This document shows, piece by piece, positions 8,339 through 18,744 of a stretch of DNA of 64,000 bases. The DNA is from JBGQAS01 sp964498605 (GTDB lineage Bacteria > Chloroflexota > Anaerolineae > Anaerolineales > Anaerolineaceae). Position 1 is the stretch's first letter; each line of letters starts with the position of its first letter. The notes below the pieces were generated by a model, which saw nothing but the letters and a program-made list of their open reading frames with translations, did not search any database and had not been told where the DNA came from. The DNA lies in NCBI GenBank assembly GCA_964498605.1, contig CAZCHK010000002.1, positions 59,420 through 123,419 on the forward strand, read 5' to 3'. Made by a program: the position numbers and the translations under genes.

Positions 8339-9366
8339 AAGATCAGTACTTGATTACAGGCGGTGCGGGATTCATTGGTAGTAATTATGTCAACAGGTTA
8401 TTAAAACGAGGAGAAGCAGTCACAATTTATGATAATCTCTCCAGGAGTGGTTCGGTACGAAATCTGGAATGGCTTAAAAAAGAAAACGGGGCAGGATCGT
8501 TTGAGCTGATTGTGGAAGATATTCGCAACGGTGAAGCGCTTAAAAAAGCCGCGGCAAACAAGACCGTCATCATCCACCTGGCGGCTCAGGTTGCCGTCAC
8601 GACCTCTGTGATCGACCCTCGCGATGATTTTGAGATCAACGCGCTTGGTACATTTAATTCGCTGGAAGCTGCCCGGTCACTGAAGAAGGAACCTTTATTC
8701 ATATACGCTTCAACAAACAAAGTCTATGGGGGTATGGAGGAGATCGAGCTGCAAGAAACTGCCACCCGATATCAATACCGATCGCTGAAAAGGGGGATTT
8801 CAGAGTCTTACCCCATCAATTTTCATTCGCCGTATGGCTGCTCAAAAGGCTGCGGCGATCAGTACGTCAGAGATTACCAGCGCATGTACAGCCTGCCCTC
8901 CTATGTTTTCAGGCAGAGCTGCATTTATGGACCAAGGCAATTTGGTATAGAGGATCAGGGCTGGGTGGCTTGGTTTGTGATCGCCGCGATCACAAACCGC
9001 AAGATCAAGATATACGGAGATGGAAAACAGGTGCGCGACCTTCTTTATATCGATGACTTACTGGACGCGTACGATGCCGCTGCCGCTGATGGAGGAAAAC
9101 ATGCGGGGGAAATTTTTAATCTGGGGGGAGGTGGCAGAAATTCCTTATCCGTCTATCACGAATTTTTCCCTCTGATCGAAAAGCTGCTTGGTAAAGAAAT
9201 CCCGGTCGAGTGGGGCGGATGGAGGCCTGGTGATCAGAAAGTATACGTATCCGATATCCACATGGCGCAGGAATTGTTGGGCTGGTCACCGAAAATTGGT
9301 GTAGAGGAAGGAATTAAGAAATTATTTGACTGGGTTCAAGAAAACGAGAATTTGTTCTTGAAGTAA
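8335..9366 (+). CDS. NAD-dependent sugar-nucleotide epimerase (CDP-paratose 2-epimerase-like)
   Basis: An extended short-chain dehydrogenase of 343 residues. It has the NAD loop TGGAGFIGSNYVNRL at the N-terminus, the YDNLSRSGSVRNLEWL segment, STNKVYGG, and the catalytic tyrosine and lysine in SPYGCSKGCGDQYV. The NLSR and CSK-GCGDQY features point to the CDP-tyvelose/paratose 2-epimerase-like branch more than to UDP-glucose 4-epimerase, but substrate is not certain. ATG 8335 overlaps the preceding stop (ATGA) and has GGAGCAGGA upstream. It probably supplies an unusual hexose to the glycan genes that follow. Confidence 0.8.
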   Translation: MKDQYLITGGAGFIGSNYVNRLLKRGEAVTIYDNLSRSGSVRNLEWLKKENGAGSFELIVEDIRNGEALKKAAANKTVIIHLAAQVAVTTSVIDPRDDFEINALGTFNSLEAARSLKKEPLFIYASTNKVYGGMEEIELQETATRYQYRSLKRGISESYPINFHSPYGCSKGCGDQYVRDYQRMYSLPSYVFRQSCIYGPRQFGIEDQGWVAWFVIAAITNRKIKIYGDGKQVRDLLYIDDLLDAYDAAAADGGKHAGEIFNLGGGGRNSLSVYHEFFPLIEKLLGKEIPVEWGGWRPGDQKVYVSDIHMAQELLGWSPKIGVEEGIKKLFDWVQENENLFLK

Positions 9367-10530
9367 ATGAACATATTAATTAACCTGACATACTACCGTC
9401 CGCACACAAGCGGATTGACCATCTATGTCGAACGATTGGCAAAAGCGTTCGTGCAGTTAGGGCATAGGGTCACGATTCTCACATCGCGGTATGAACGCAC
9501 CTTGCAGAAAACTGAAACGCGGGATGGGGTCAAGATCATCCGGGTGCCAGTTCTTTTCCGAATCAGCAAAGGTGTGGTCATGCCCACCCTCGTTTTCTAT
9601 TTGATCAAAGAATTTTTACGGCATGATGTCATCCACATACATTTACCTCAGTTTGACGCTGCCGCGGTCGCTTTCTGGAGCAGATTACTCCACAAACCGA
9701 CGATATTGACTTACCACTGCGATTTGATCATGCCACGTGGTTTGTTGAATTGGCTCGCCAACCAGGCAGTCCATCTCATGAATCGTATTGCAGCTGTATT
9801 TGCCCATCGTATCGTGACTTACACGCAGGACTACGCCAATCACTCTGTCTTCCTCAGGCACTATTTAAAAAAGCTGGATGTGATCAAACCTCCAGTTCAA
9901 CTTCCTGAAGTAACCCCCCGCGAAATCGAAGAGTTCCAACAAAGGACCAACGCAACACATAAACGACCCGTTATTGGAATGGCTGCCAGATTTGCCACCG
10001 AGAAAGGTGTGGAGGTGCTGATCAAAGCTTTACCTATTGTGCGTGAGTCGCATCCAGCAGCAGTTATCCAATTTGCGGGACCACATGAGCAGATCGTAGG
10101 CGAGGAACAATATGCCAAAAAGCTGATGCCGGCGATTCGAGATCTGGAAAAACAGCAGGCATGGCGATTTCTGGGAATTCTGAACGAAAAGGAATTGACG
10201 AAATTTTACGCGAATATTGATTTGCTTGTCGTGCCCAGCCTGAACTCAACCGAAGCTTTCGGACTGGTTCAGATCGAAGCGATGTTGATGGGTAAGCCCA
10301 TCGTCGTGTCAGACCTTCCCGGTGTTCGGCAGCCTGTTCAATGGCACCACATGGGGGAGGTGGTTGCGGTGGGAGATCCCAAAAAACTTGGACAGGCCAT
10401 TCTGGGCATCCTTCAGGACCGGGAGCGATACCGTATTGAAAAAGAAGAACTGGACAGGCAGTACTCACCTGAGGCTGTTGCCAAAGAATACATCAAGCTT
10501 TTTCAAAGAGTTGCCGAAGGGTTACAATAG
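9367..10530 (+). CDS. Family 4 glycosyltransferase (GT-B fold)
   Basis: A cytoplasmic or membrane-peripheral retaining glycosyltransferase of 387 residues. The N-terminal acceptor domain begins MNILINLTYYRPHTSG and LGHRVTILTSRY. The donor domain has GMAARFATEKGVEVLIKALP and the E-x7-E motif in STEAFGLVQIEAMLMGKPIV. It starts on the base after the epimerase stop codon, with no strong Shine-Dalgarno, so coupling is likely. It would add a sugar to a lipid-linked acceptor; donor and acceptor cannot be read from sequence. Confidence 0.88.
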   Translation: MNILINLTYYRPHTSGLTIYVERLAKAFVQLGHRVTILTSRYERTLQKTETRDGVKIIRVPVLFRISKGVVMPTLVFYLIKEFLRHDVIHIHLPQFDAAAVAFWSRLLHKPTILTYHCDLIMPRGLLNWLANQAVHLMNRIAAVFAHRIVTYTQDYANHSVFLRHYLKKLDVIKPPVQLPEVTPREIEEFQQRTNATHKRPVIGMAARFATEKGVEVLIKALPIVRESHPAAVIQFAGPHEQIVGEEQYAKKLMPAIRDLEKQQAWRFLGILNEKELTKFYANIDLLVVPSLNSTEAFGLVQIEAMLMGKPIVVSDLPGVRQPVQWHHMGEVVAVGDPKKLGQAILGILQDRERYRIEKEELDRQYSPEAVAKEYIKLFQRVAEGLQ

Positions 10531-10539
10531 GATCAAAAC

Positions 10540-11334
10540 TTGGTAGAAACAATCGACTTCCTCTGGAAGAATATCTCCCAGCTGCCTTACTTTCGAGGTT
10601 TATTACGGGCTGTTGAAAGCAAATTCTATCAGGGAATTCCTTTAATCGATCCGGTTCTGGATCTGGGCAGCGGGGACGGTCATTTTGCATCGGTCGCCTT
10701 TCGCCAGGCGATTGCGTGCGGGGTGGATCCCTGGATGAACCCGATTATTGAGTCAAAGGCGGTTGACGTGTATCGCAACTTGATCCGCGCTGAAGGAGCC
10801 TCTTTACCCTTGCCGGACAATTGCTACGGCACAGTCATCAGTAATTCAGTTCTTGAGCATATCCCTGTACTCGAACCCGTTCTGGAGGAGGTGAACCGGG
10901 TTCTGCGCCGAAACGGGAAATTCATTTTTTGCGTTCCCAACCACCGGTTTTTGGAATCACTTTCCATGGCAGAAATTTTTAAAAAGATGAAGTTCAGAGG
11001 ATTGGCGAAAACCTATCAACATTTCTTTAATTGGATTTCCAGGCATTATCACTGTGACGATCCCGCCAGATGGACCGAGAGATTGCGGAATGCTGGTTTT
11101 AAAATTGAAAGGTATTTTCACTACTTTTCTTTATCTGCTTTTCACGTGCTCGAATGGGGGCACTACTTTGGATTGCCGTCGTTGGTCTGGAAAAAATTAT
11201 TTAACAGGTGGATCCTGGTGCCTGAAAAGTGGAACCTTCTCTTCACGGAAACAATAACCCGGAAGCACTACCTGGAGGGAGAAAGACCCAATGATGGAGT
11301 GTACACGTTTTACATATCTTCGAAAATTCAATAA
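10540..11334 (+). CDS. Class I SAM-dependent methyltransferase
   Basis: A 264-residue protein with motif I VLDLGSGDGHF and the post-II/III region NSVLEHIPVLEPVLEEVNRVLRRNG typical of type-11 (UbiE-like) small-molecule methyltransferases. No N-terminal membrane segment is seen. The start is TTG at 10540, with AGGAT about 7 bases upstream; no ATG lies near it. Set between a GT4 and GT-C proteins, it probably methylates a glycan sugar or the lipid carrier (inference). Confidence 0.8.
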   Translation: MVETIDFLWKNISQLPYFRGLLRAVESKFYQGIPLIDPVLDLGSGDGHFASVAFRQAIACGVDPWMNPIIESKAVDVYRNLIRAEGASLPLPDNCYGTVISNSVLEHIPVLEPVLEEVNRVLRRNGKFIFCVPNHRFLESLSMAEIFKKMKFRGLAKTYQHFFNWISRHYHCDDPARWTERLRNAGFKIERYFHYFSLSAFHVLEWGHYFGLPSLVWKKLFNRWILVPEKWNLLFTETITRKHYLEGERPNDGVYTFYISSKIQ

Positions 11335-11370
11335 GGCAGGTCTTCAGGAAGATCAGTAACTTGGTTAAAA

Positions 11371-13482
11371 TTGAGCGAAATGATGACTGAACCCAGCGTT
11401 TTGGATGTTGTAAAAGAGAAACTTCATTTTTGGAAGAGACCTTCACGGGTCGGTAAAAATATCGTTCTGCCTGAAGATACTGTTTCGACCGCGGGACCTT
11501 CGCAGAGAAATCGAAAATTTCCTTACTTTTCAATTTTAACCATACTGATGGGCTTGCTGGCGCAAAGCTTTCTGGAGAAGACACCTCAATCCATCCTGCC
11601 GGCCGTAATTTTTTATGTTGGATGTGCCACTTCACTCATCGCGGCATTCATGCGAAACGAGATACTCCTTGGATCCATCCACAAAAAAACTGAGGGCCAG
11701 GCCTTCTCCATGGCAGTTCGCTGGGTTCCATTGCTGATCAGCCTTCTTTTTTCAGTTGCTGCATTTCTTGCGTTTCGAGGCAATCAATTCACCTGGATAA
11801 ACCTGTCCTTATGGTGTCTGGCAGCATTTTTCTTTTGGCTTTCACTTCGGGAAAAAAATACGCCTGGTCATCTATTTAAAGCGGTATGGAAAAAAATATC
11901 CCATAGGAAGCTGAAGCTGAAGCTGAAGATTACGCCGTTTGTCGTATTAATGTTGGCGACCTCGCTGATCATTGTTTATTTCAGGTTCCATGATCTAAGC
12001 GGCACTCCTGGCGAAATGTTCAGTGATCACGCTGAAAAACTCCTTGATGTGAGCGACATTCTTGAGGGTAAGTTTTCGATTTTCTTCCCAAGAAATACCG
12101 GAAGGGAAGCGATTCAAATGTATTTGACCGCGGGCATTGCCGGGATTTTTCACACAGGTATATCCTTCATGTCGCTCAAAATCGGCACAGCGCTGGGTGG
12201 CCTGCTCACGCTGCCGTATGTTTTTTTGCTGGGAAAATACCTGTACAACAAGTGGGTAGGTTGGCTGGCGTTTTTCCTTGCGGGGATAGCCTACTGGCCG
12301 AATGTCATCTCTCGCGTGGGTTTGAGATTCCCGTTCTATCCACTATTTGTTGCCCCGGTTTTTTATTATTTGATTCGGGGTATTCGTGAATCCAGCAGGA
12401 ATAAATTAATCCTGGCAGGTTTTTTGCTTGGATTGGGCCTTCACGGGTACAGCCCGATACGAATTCTTCCGATCATAGTTGTTCTGGCTTTTGGAATTTT
12501 TATCACGCACCGAAGTTCGAAAGACAAAAAAATTTCAGCAATCTGGACTCTTTTTGTTTTGGGGATCGCGGCATTGATCATATTTTTACCTTTGCTGCGC
12601 TACTGGATCGAAGACCCGGGAGGATTTAACAGCCGGGCAATCAGCCGCATTACGAGCATTGAAGCTCCGTTTAACGAAACACCATTCCTGGTGTTTTTAA
12701 AGAATTTTTGGAAAGCCAGCGTCATGTTCTTTTACAAGAACGGTCAGATATGGGTTCACTCCATCCCTGGCCGTCCCGCCTTGGATTTGGTCAGCGCATC
12801 TTTCTTTTTTATTGGCGTGATTGTCGTGCTGACCAGGTACCTGCGGCAAAAGAACTGGGAAGACATTTTTCTGCTTCTTTCTGTTCCCTTGCTGCTGATG
12901 CCTTCCATTCTCTCGATCGCGTTCCCGGATGAGAATCCTTCGTTAAACAGAACAGGAGGCGCGATCATACCTGTCTTCATTATCGCTGCAGTTGGCTTCT
13001 ACGCGCTTTTTTCAGCTTTACACAAGAGCCTGTCAGGCGGTGTGTGGAAGGGTGCAGTTGCCTCGTGCGCGGTTCTTTTTTTACTGATGTCAGCGGGCAG
13101 CAATTACAAGCTTGTTTTTGAGCAGTATCGCGAAGGTTTTCTTGCCGGAGCCTGGAACACAAGTGATATTGGGACCGTGATCAGGAACTTCAGCGAGCTG
13201 ACCGGGTCCCCGGACAACGCGTTTGTTGTTCCCTATCCCCATTGGGTTGATACTAGGCTGGTGGGAATCAATGCTGGTTTTCCGCAGAAGGATTATGCGC
13301 TCTGGCCAGAAGATTTCCCATCTACTATCGCATTGGATGGAAAAAAAATTTTCATTCTTAAAGGAGATGACCAGGAGGATCTGGATTTATTGAGAACGTA
13401 CTATCCGGAGGGTATTCTTTATCGTCATCGTGACGAATACCAGGGCAAAGATTTCGTTTATTGGCTGGTTGTATCAGAATAA
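11371..13482 (+). CDS. GT-C membrane glycosyltransferase (GT39/ArnT-like)
   Basis: A polytopic protein of 703 residues with about 12-14 helices and a soluble C-terminal tail. After two or three N-terminal helices comes a GT-C core. An acidic motif in GEMFSDHAEKLLDV (about residues 213-226) fits the catalytic acidic loop of polyprenyl-phosphate-sugar-dependent transferases, and RVGLRFPFYPLFVAP matches the conserved region seen in family 39. The start is TTG 11371 or the in-frame ATG 11380. Such enzymes transfer sugars from lipid carriers on the outer face of the membrane; acceptor unknown. Confidence 0.75.
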   Translation: MSEMMTEPSVLDVVKEKLHFWKRPSRVGKNIVLPEDTVSTAGPSQRNRKFPYFSILTILMGLLAQSFLEKTPQSILPAVIFYVGCATSLIAAFMRNEILLGSIHKKTEGQAFSMAVRWVPLLISLLFSVAAFLAFRGNQFTWINLSLWCLAAFFFWLSLREKNTPGHLFKAVWKKISHRKLKLKLKITPFVVLMLATSLIIVYFRFHDLSGTPGEMFSDHAEKLLDVSDILEGKFSIFFPRNTGREAIQMYLTAGIAGIFHTGISFMSLKIGTALGGLLTLPYVFLLGKYLYNKWVGWLAFFLAGIAYWPNVISRVGLRFPFYPLFVAPVFYYLIRGIRESSRNKLILAGFLLGLGLHGYSPIRILPIIVVLAFGIFITHRSSKDKKISAIWTLFVLGIAALIIFLPLLRYWIEDPGGFNSRAISRITSIEAPFNETPFLVFLKNFWKASVMFFYKNGQIWVHSIPGRPALDLVSASFFFIGVIVVLTRYLRQKNWEDIFLLLSVPLLLMPSILSIAFPDENPSLNRTGGAIIPVFIIAAVGFYALFSALHKSLSGGVWKGAVASCAVLFLLMSAGSNYKLVFEQYREGFLAGAWNTSDIGTVIRNFSELTGSPDNAFVVPYPHWVDTRLVGINAGFPQKDYALWPEDFPSTIALDGKKIFILKGDDQEDLDLLRTYYPEGILYRHRDEYQGKDFVYWLVVSE

Positions 13483-13508
13483 AGAAGATAAAAACGAGGT
13501 TCAACGTT

Positions 13509-16500
13509 TTGAACAAAGACCATAACAATAAATTTCCATGGGAAGTCCTTCTGATCGTCATCGTGCTGGCTGGCGCGTACCTCAGGCTTGTGGGGATGGA
13601 CTGGGATGGCACCTATCATTTGCATCCTGACGAGCGGTTTTTGAACATGGTCGAAACAGCCATCCGGCCGGTGCATTCGATCAGTGAGTATTTTGACACC
13701 TCGAATTCTACGCTCAATCCACATAATGTCGGTTATTCGTTTTTTGTTTATGGAACACTTCCGATATTTCTCGTTCGCTTTGTTGCTGAACTGGTCAACC
13801 ATACCGGTTATGACCAGGTGCAGCTGGTGGGAAGAGCATGTTCCGCGATGGCTGATATCGGCACGATTATCCTGGTTTATTTCGCTGCCCAGAATTTATT
13901 TAGAAAAAAATGGCTGGGATTGCTTGCGGCAGGCTTTTACGCATTTTCAGTGCTGCCGATACAACTTTCACATTATTTTACCGTTGACACGTTCAGTGTT
14001 TTTTTTGCCATGCTGACAGTATTGCTCCTGTCCTATATCCAAAGAATGGACGGGGGAGAACTACTTCAGGAGAAAAAAAGTCGTCAAAGATGGATTGCCA
14101 GGGTCATCATTTTTTCCGCGTTTGCAGGTATTACACTGGGAATGGCAGCCGCTTCAAAAATCAACACCGTCCTGCTCGCCCTGATATTTCCCTGCGCTTT
14201 CATCTTTTCCCGGTGGTTCTGGAACAAAGAAAATCGGCCTAACAACTCCATGCAAGTGATGCTTGCCGGGTGGGTTACCGCGGCGGTATTGTTCATCATC
14301 ACGTTTCGGATTCTTCAGCCTTATGCGTTTGCTGGTCCCGGGATTATGAGCGGGTTGAACGAACGCTGGCTGGCAAATCTTAAGGAACTGAGCGCTTTGA
14401 GCAATTCGACCAGCGGGTATCCGCCCTCCGTGCAATGGGCGAACAGGGATATTTTTTTTGCCATTGGGAATTTGGTCAAGTTCGGCCTGGGCATCCCTCT
14501 GGGGGTCCTGTCGATCGCAGGCGCCGCCCTTGGCCTTTTCCTGGTTGAAAAAAAGGACCGCCCCGCGTTCCTGATGCTCTTCACCTGGGGGATTGGTTAC
14601 ACGTTTTGGCAAGCATCCCAACATACGAACAGCATGCGCTATCTGATCATTGTGTATCCTTTCTTCTGCATTTTTTCCGCTGTGTTTTTGGTGTCCTTAT
14701 GGAACAGGATCAAGGATGGTGTTGCCGGACGGAAATGGATCTCCAGGGTAATGCGGGTTTCCTTGGTGATTGTGACACTGTTTGTTCTCATTGCTACCGC
14801 TGCCTGGGCGTACGCGTTTACCGGGATTTACACAAGACCGATCACGCGGATTGAGGCCAGCGAGTGGATTTTCAATAACATCCCGGGACCCATAAACCTG
14901 CATATCGAGACAGAAGAGGGAGAAAGAAACCAGCCTTTAGCCTATCCCTACTCGTTGATCCTGACCAGTGAAAGGAAAATCAGCCTGACCTTTGTGCCAA
15001 GCCAAAGCGGGGATGTGGTCAGTGTGAATTTCGATTTTTTGCGAGATCCCTCGCTGTCGATCGATGAAAAAACGGTACAGATCGATCTGGTTGACACCAC
15101 GAAGGAAATTACTTACACATCGATCATCCGCAGCGATTTTCTTGGCCTCGTCGATCCCAGAGGGTCTCCTTATTCCGTGATGTTTGATGCGGCCGTACCG
15201 GTCGAAGAGGGACAAGCTTATACCCTTGAAATGCAAATCATTCAACCACAGAAGAGTTTGAGCATAATGGGTGAAATCAACCTGGTTATCTCTGGGGGTG
15301 GCGTGTTGCGGGAGGAATATTTGGTCGAGGCGGCTCAGCTGCTGCGCCAGGGAGAATCCTGGCAGACACCGTTCACGCCCTCCATTGAAGGCAACCTGAG
15401 TGGCATCTCTCTTTACAGGGTGCTGGATTGGAGCCCTTCCGGGCGTGCTGGTATTCTGGAAGCGACCGTGTACGCGGTCAGTGACAGCGGTTTGGTCGCG
15501 ATGGCGAAATCGACTGCCGATCTCCCTGCAACGGTGAATGTTCTTTCTGGTAAGGAAGTCACTTTCCTGTTCCCTGAGCCAATCCGATTGGTACCAAATA
15601 TTCAATATATCCTCGAGTTGCGTAACGCTCAGCATCAAGGATCAATTGCCGTGTACGGCAGCAAACAGGCCCTTGAAAGTTCCTGGGACGATCCCCTTCC
15701 GTACCCAGTTTATGGTTCAAATGCTTTTGATTACTACAACGGGATTTACCGCACAGACCTGAATTTTGAGCTCTACTGGGATGACAATATCGAAAAATTC
15801 GAGCGAATGATCGATATTCTAGATAAAGCAGACACGTTGTTCATAAGTTCGAACCGGCAGTGGGGAAGCTTAAGCCGGCTGCCTGGTTATTACCCCCTGG
15901 CAACGCAATATTACCGCGCACTGCTTGGGTGCCCGGTGGATAAGGAAGTACCATGGTGCTACAGCGTGGCGGAACCCGGTATGTTCACGGGCGCGCTGGG
16001 TTTTGAATTGGTCAACACATTTACTTCGGAACCCTCCATTGGTCCTTTTAAGGTGAACACGCAATTTGCGGAAGAGGCTTTCACGGTCTATGATCATCCA
16101 AAGGTGTTCGTTTTCCGGAAAACCGAGTCATTTGATCTGGAAGAAGTGAAGCGGATTTTAGGATCCGTTCAACTGACCGGTGTGCCGTCCATAAACAGGT
16201 ATGACGGAACAGATCCCAGCAACCTCATGTTAACCGAGGACAGGTCCTCCCGGCAGCTGGCTGCAGGCACATGGAACGAGCTTTTCCCGTCGGAATCGCT
16301 GCTCAACAGGTCTCCCGTGATCGCGCTGCTCGTGTGGTATCTGTTCATGACTGCGTTGGGTGTTTGTTCTTTTCCATTGACCCGCATTGTCTTTAAGGGT
16401 CTGAAAGACAAAGGGTATGGTTTCAGCCGCATGTTGTCCTTGCTGGCCATTGCGTGGCTGGTTTGGATCAGCGGCTCAAAAGGGATCTCGGTCACGAAGG

Positions 16501-18743
16501 GGTTGATCTTCTTTTCGCTGGCAGGTTATTTTTTGTTCAACGTCATCCTGGCATGGATATTCTGGAAAGACATCCAGCAAGACCTCAAAAACCACTGGCG
16601 GGTATTCTTAAACACTGAGATCGTATTGTTAGGTTTCTTCATCTTTTTCCTGATGATCCGGATTGGCAATCCTGATCTCTGGCACCCCTGGAAGGGTGGA
16701 GAGAAGCCGATGGATCTTTCATATTTCACCGCTGTTTTGAAATCAGATACATTTCCTCCTTATGACCCCTGGTTTTCTGGAGGATACATCAATTATTATT
16801 ATTACGGTTTCGTCATCGTGGGCATGCCGATCAAGCTGCTTGGAATATCACCTGCCATCGCATACAACCTGATCCTGCCCACGCTGTTCAGCCTGGTGGG
16901 TGCCGGTGCGTTTTCCATCGGCAGCACAGCGGCCTACCAGATAAGAAAAAGTTCAATGAAAAGCAGCGTTGACAGAAAAGGTGAATTTCCAGATTGGGCG
17001 GGTGGGTTGATAGCATCCATCGTGATACTTGTTCTTGGTAACCTGGGCACCGTTGGCGTGATCATCAATGGTTTTCAGAAGATCGGGTCTGAAAGCGGGA
17101 ATTTTCAGGACGCCTCATTTTTTCAGCGCCTGGCCTGGACCTTTCGGGGGATCGGTGGTTTTTTCAGTGGCAAGAATTTTCCATACGCTCCAGGTGAGTG
17201 GTACTGGTTGCCCAGCCGAGCCATACCTGGAGAAGCCATCACGGAATTCCCATATTTTACATTCCTGTACGCGGACCTTCACGCTCACCTGCTGGCTTTA
17301 CCGGTTACCATCACGGCGCTGGGCTGGTCATTGGCAATGGTTCTGCGTCAATGGGACTGGGCAGGGACACGCAGACGTTTTGGCTGGCTCAATTTTGGCC
17401 TGACGTTGAGTGTAGGTGGATTGATCATCGGTGCCCTGCGGCCGACAAACACATGGGATACGTACACCTACCTGCCGTTTGCGCTGATTGCCGTGCTGTA
17501 TTCAGCAGTGCGATATGGGATTTTCCTTCCTGAATTTTTCAAGGGGAGAAAGAAGGTTTTCGCAAAAATATTGCTTGCTGCCCTTTGCATGCTGGTCTTG
17601 TTTGGCTTATCATACGTCATGTATCAAGACTTTTCCGAATGGTACAGGCAGGGGTACAACGCTGTTGATTTTTGGGCGGGAGATCGAACACCCTTGGGAT
17701 CTTATGTCACGCACTGGGGTTTGTTCTTGTTTATCTTTTTCAGCTGGTTGTTTGTGGAAATTAAGAATTGGATGGCCGAGACTCCCGCATCAGCCTTGGA
17801 GCGATTGAGGCCATACCGTGAAGTGATCTGGATCGGATTTGGCTGCATCCCGGTACTGATGATCCTCTCGTTAATTGCTGGGATTGAGATTAGTTTGGCG
17901 GTGATCCCCTTGATCGCCGCGGGAGCCATCCTGATCTTCAGGCGGCAGTACCCTGACATTAAAAGATTCCTTCTTTTCATGATGCTGACAGGCCTGTTGT
18001 TGACCCTGGTCGTGGAGGTCGTCGTTCTCCGGGGCGATATTGGACGGATGAACACGGTTTTTAAAATTTACATGCAGGCCTGGACGCTGAACGCGCTCGC
18101 ATCTGGAGGCATGTTGTTCAGCTTATGTGGTCGCTTAATGCAAATCAATGGCAGGGCGCGAAAAGTCTGGCTGGCGTTATTCATTGCATTAACCATGGGC
18201 GCTTTCTTGTTCACGATCACGGCGACTTTTGATAAGATTACAGACAGGATGAGCGCGGACGCACCCCATTCTCTGGATGGATCGCTGTATATGAAAACCT
18301 CCACTTACTACGAAAGCGAACGCACCATGGACCTGGAGCAGGATTATCAGGCAATCCGCTGGATGCAGCAGAATATCGAAGGAACTCCAACGATCGTGGA
18401 AGGAAGCGTATCGGAATACCGGTGGGGATCACGATACACGATCAACACGGGCTTGCCGGGTGTTGTCGGATGGAACTGGCATCAGCGCCAGCAGCGGGGA
18501 GTATATTCGGCAGAACTGGTTCAGCGCCGCGTGGATGAGGTGGGTAACTTTTATAATACGGTTAACCTGGACGAGGTGCAGAAATTTCTTCAAAATTATC
18601 ACGTCAAATATATAGTCGTTGGACAGATGGAAAAAGCAATTTACAGTGAAGAAGGAATACAAAAATTTGACATCAACTCAGGGATTTTGTGGATAGAGGT
18701 TTTTCAATACAAGGACACGAAGATCTACAAGGTGCTGGAATAA
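13509..18743 (+). CDS. Giant GT-C / DUF2298 (YYY) fusion membrane protein
   Basis: A 1744-residue protein in three parts. Residues 1-430 are a GT-C core with the motif HPDERFL near residue 38 and SHYFTVDTFSVFF, like family 39 transferases. Residues 450-900 are mainly soluble and beta-rich, with no helices, probably extracytoplasmic. Residues 930-1744 are a Chlor_Arch_YYY domain: FSGGYINYYYYGF near 1095, FLYADLHAHLLALP near 1256 and RPTNTWDTY. The frame extends back to a TTG at 13461 inside the preceding gene, but TTG 13509 has GAGG 9 bases upstream and is preferred. The C-terminal half is paralogous to the next gene. Function is not established for the YYY domain. Confidence 0.8.
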   Translation: MNKDHNNKFPWEVLLIVIVLAGAYLRLVGMDWDGTYHLHPDERFLNMVETAIRPVHSISEYFDTSNSTLNPHNVGYSFFVYGTLPIFLVRFVAELVNHTGYDQVQLVGRACSAMADIGTIILVYFAAQNLFRKKWLGLLAAGFYAFSVLPIQLSHYFTVDTFSVFFAMLTVLLLSYIQRMDGGELLQEKKSRQRWIARVIIFSAFAGITLGMAAASKINTVLLALIFPCAFIFSRWFWNKENRPNNSMQVMLAGWVTAAVLFIITFRILQPYAFAGPGIMSGLNERWLANLKELSALSNSTSGYPPSVQWANRDIFFAIGNLVKFGLGIPLGVLSIAGAALGLFLVEKKDRPAFLMLFTWGIGYTFWQASQHTNSMRYLIIVYPFFCIFSAVFLVSLWNRIKDGVAGRKWISRVMRVSLVIVTLFVLIATAAWAYAFTGIYTRPITRIEASEWIFNNIPGPINLHIETEEGERNQPLAYPYSLILTSERKISLTFVPSQSGDVVSVNFDFLRDPSLSIDEKTVQIDLVDTTKEITYTSIIRSDFLGLVDPRGSPYSVMFDAAVPVEEGQAYTLEMQIIQPQKSLSIMGEINLVISGGGVLREEYLVEAAQLLRQGESWQTPFTPSIEGNLSGISLYRVLDWSPSGRAGILEATVYAVSDSGLVAMAKSTADLPATVNVLSGKEVTFLFPEPIRLVPNIQYILELRNAQHQGSIAVYGSKQALESSWDDPLPYPVYGSNAFDYYNGIYRTDLNFELYWDDNIEKFERMIDILDKADTLFISSNRQWGSLSRLPGYYPLATQYYRALLGCPVDKEVPWCYSVAEPGMFTGALGFELVNTFTSEPSIGPFKVNTQFAEEAFTVYDHPKVFVFRKTESFDLEEVKRILGSVQLTGVPSINRYDGTDPSNLMLTEDRSSRQLAAGTWNELFPSESLLNRSPVIALLVWYLFMTALGVCSFPLTRIVFKGLKDKGYGFSRMLSLLAIAWLVWISGSKGISVTKGLIFFSLAGYFLFNVILAWIFWKDIQQDLKNHWRVFLNTEIVLLGFFIFFLMIRIGNPDLWHPWKGGEKPMDLSYFTAVLKSDTFPPYDPWFSGGYINYYYYGFVIVGMPIKLLGISPAIAYNLILPTLFSLVGAGAFSIGSTAAYQIRKSSMKSSVDRKGEFPDWAGGLIASIVILVLGNLGTVGVIINGFQKIGSESGNFQDASFFQRLAWTFRGIGGFFSGKNFPYAPGEWYWLPSRAIPGEAITEFPYFTFLYADLHAHLLALPVTITALGWSLAMVLRQWDWAGTRRRFGWLNFGLTLSVGGLIIGALRPTNTWDTYTYLPFALIAVLYSAVRYGIFLPEFFKGRKKVFAKILLAALCMLVLFGLSYVMYQDFSEWYRQGYNAVDFWAGDRTPLGSYVTHWGLFLFIFFSWLFVEIKNWMAETPASALERLRPYREVIWIGFGCIPVLMILSLIAGIEISLAVIPLIAAGAILIFRRQYPDIKRFLLFMMLTGLLLTLVVEVVVLRGDIGRMNTVFKIYMQAWTLNALASGGMLFSLCGRLMQINGRARKVWLALFIALTMGAFLFTITATFDKITDRMSADAPHSLDGSLYMKTSTYYESERTMDLEQDYQAIRWMQQNIEGTPTIVEGSVSEYRWGSRYTINTGLPGVVGWNWHQRQQRGVYSAELVQRRVDEVGNFYNTVNLDEVQKFLQNYHVKYIVVGQMEKAIYSEEGIQKFDINSGILWIEVFQYKDTKIYKVLE

Positions 18744-18744
18744 G

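Noticed and set aside
14937..15638. 233-codon minus-strand ORF inside the giant gene
   Set aside because: Antisense to a continuous long frame; composition is that of a shadow frame.
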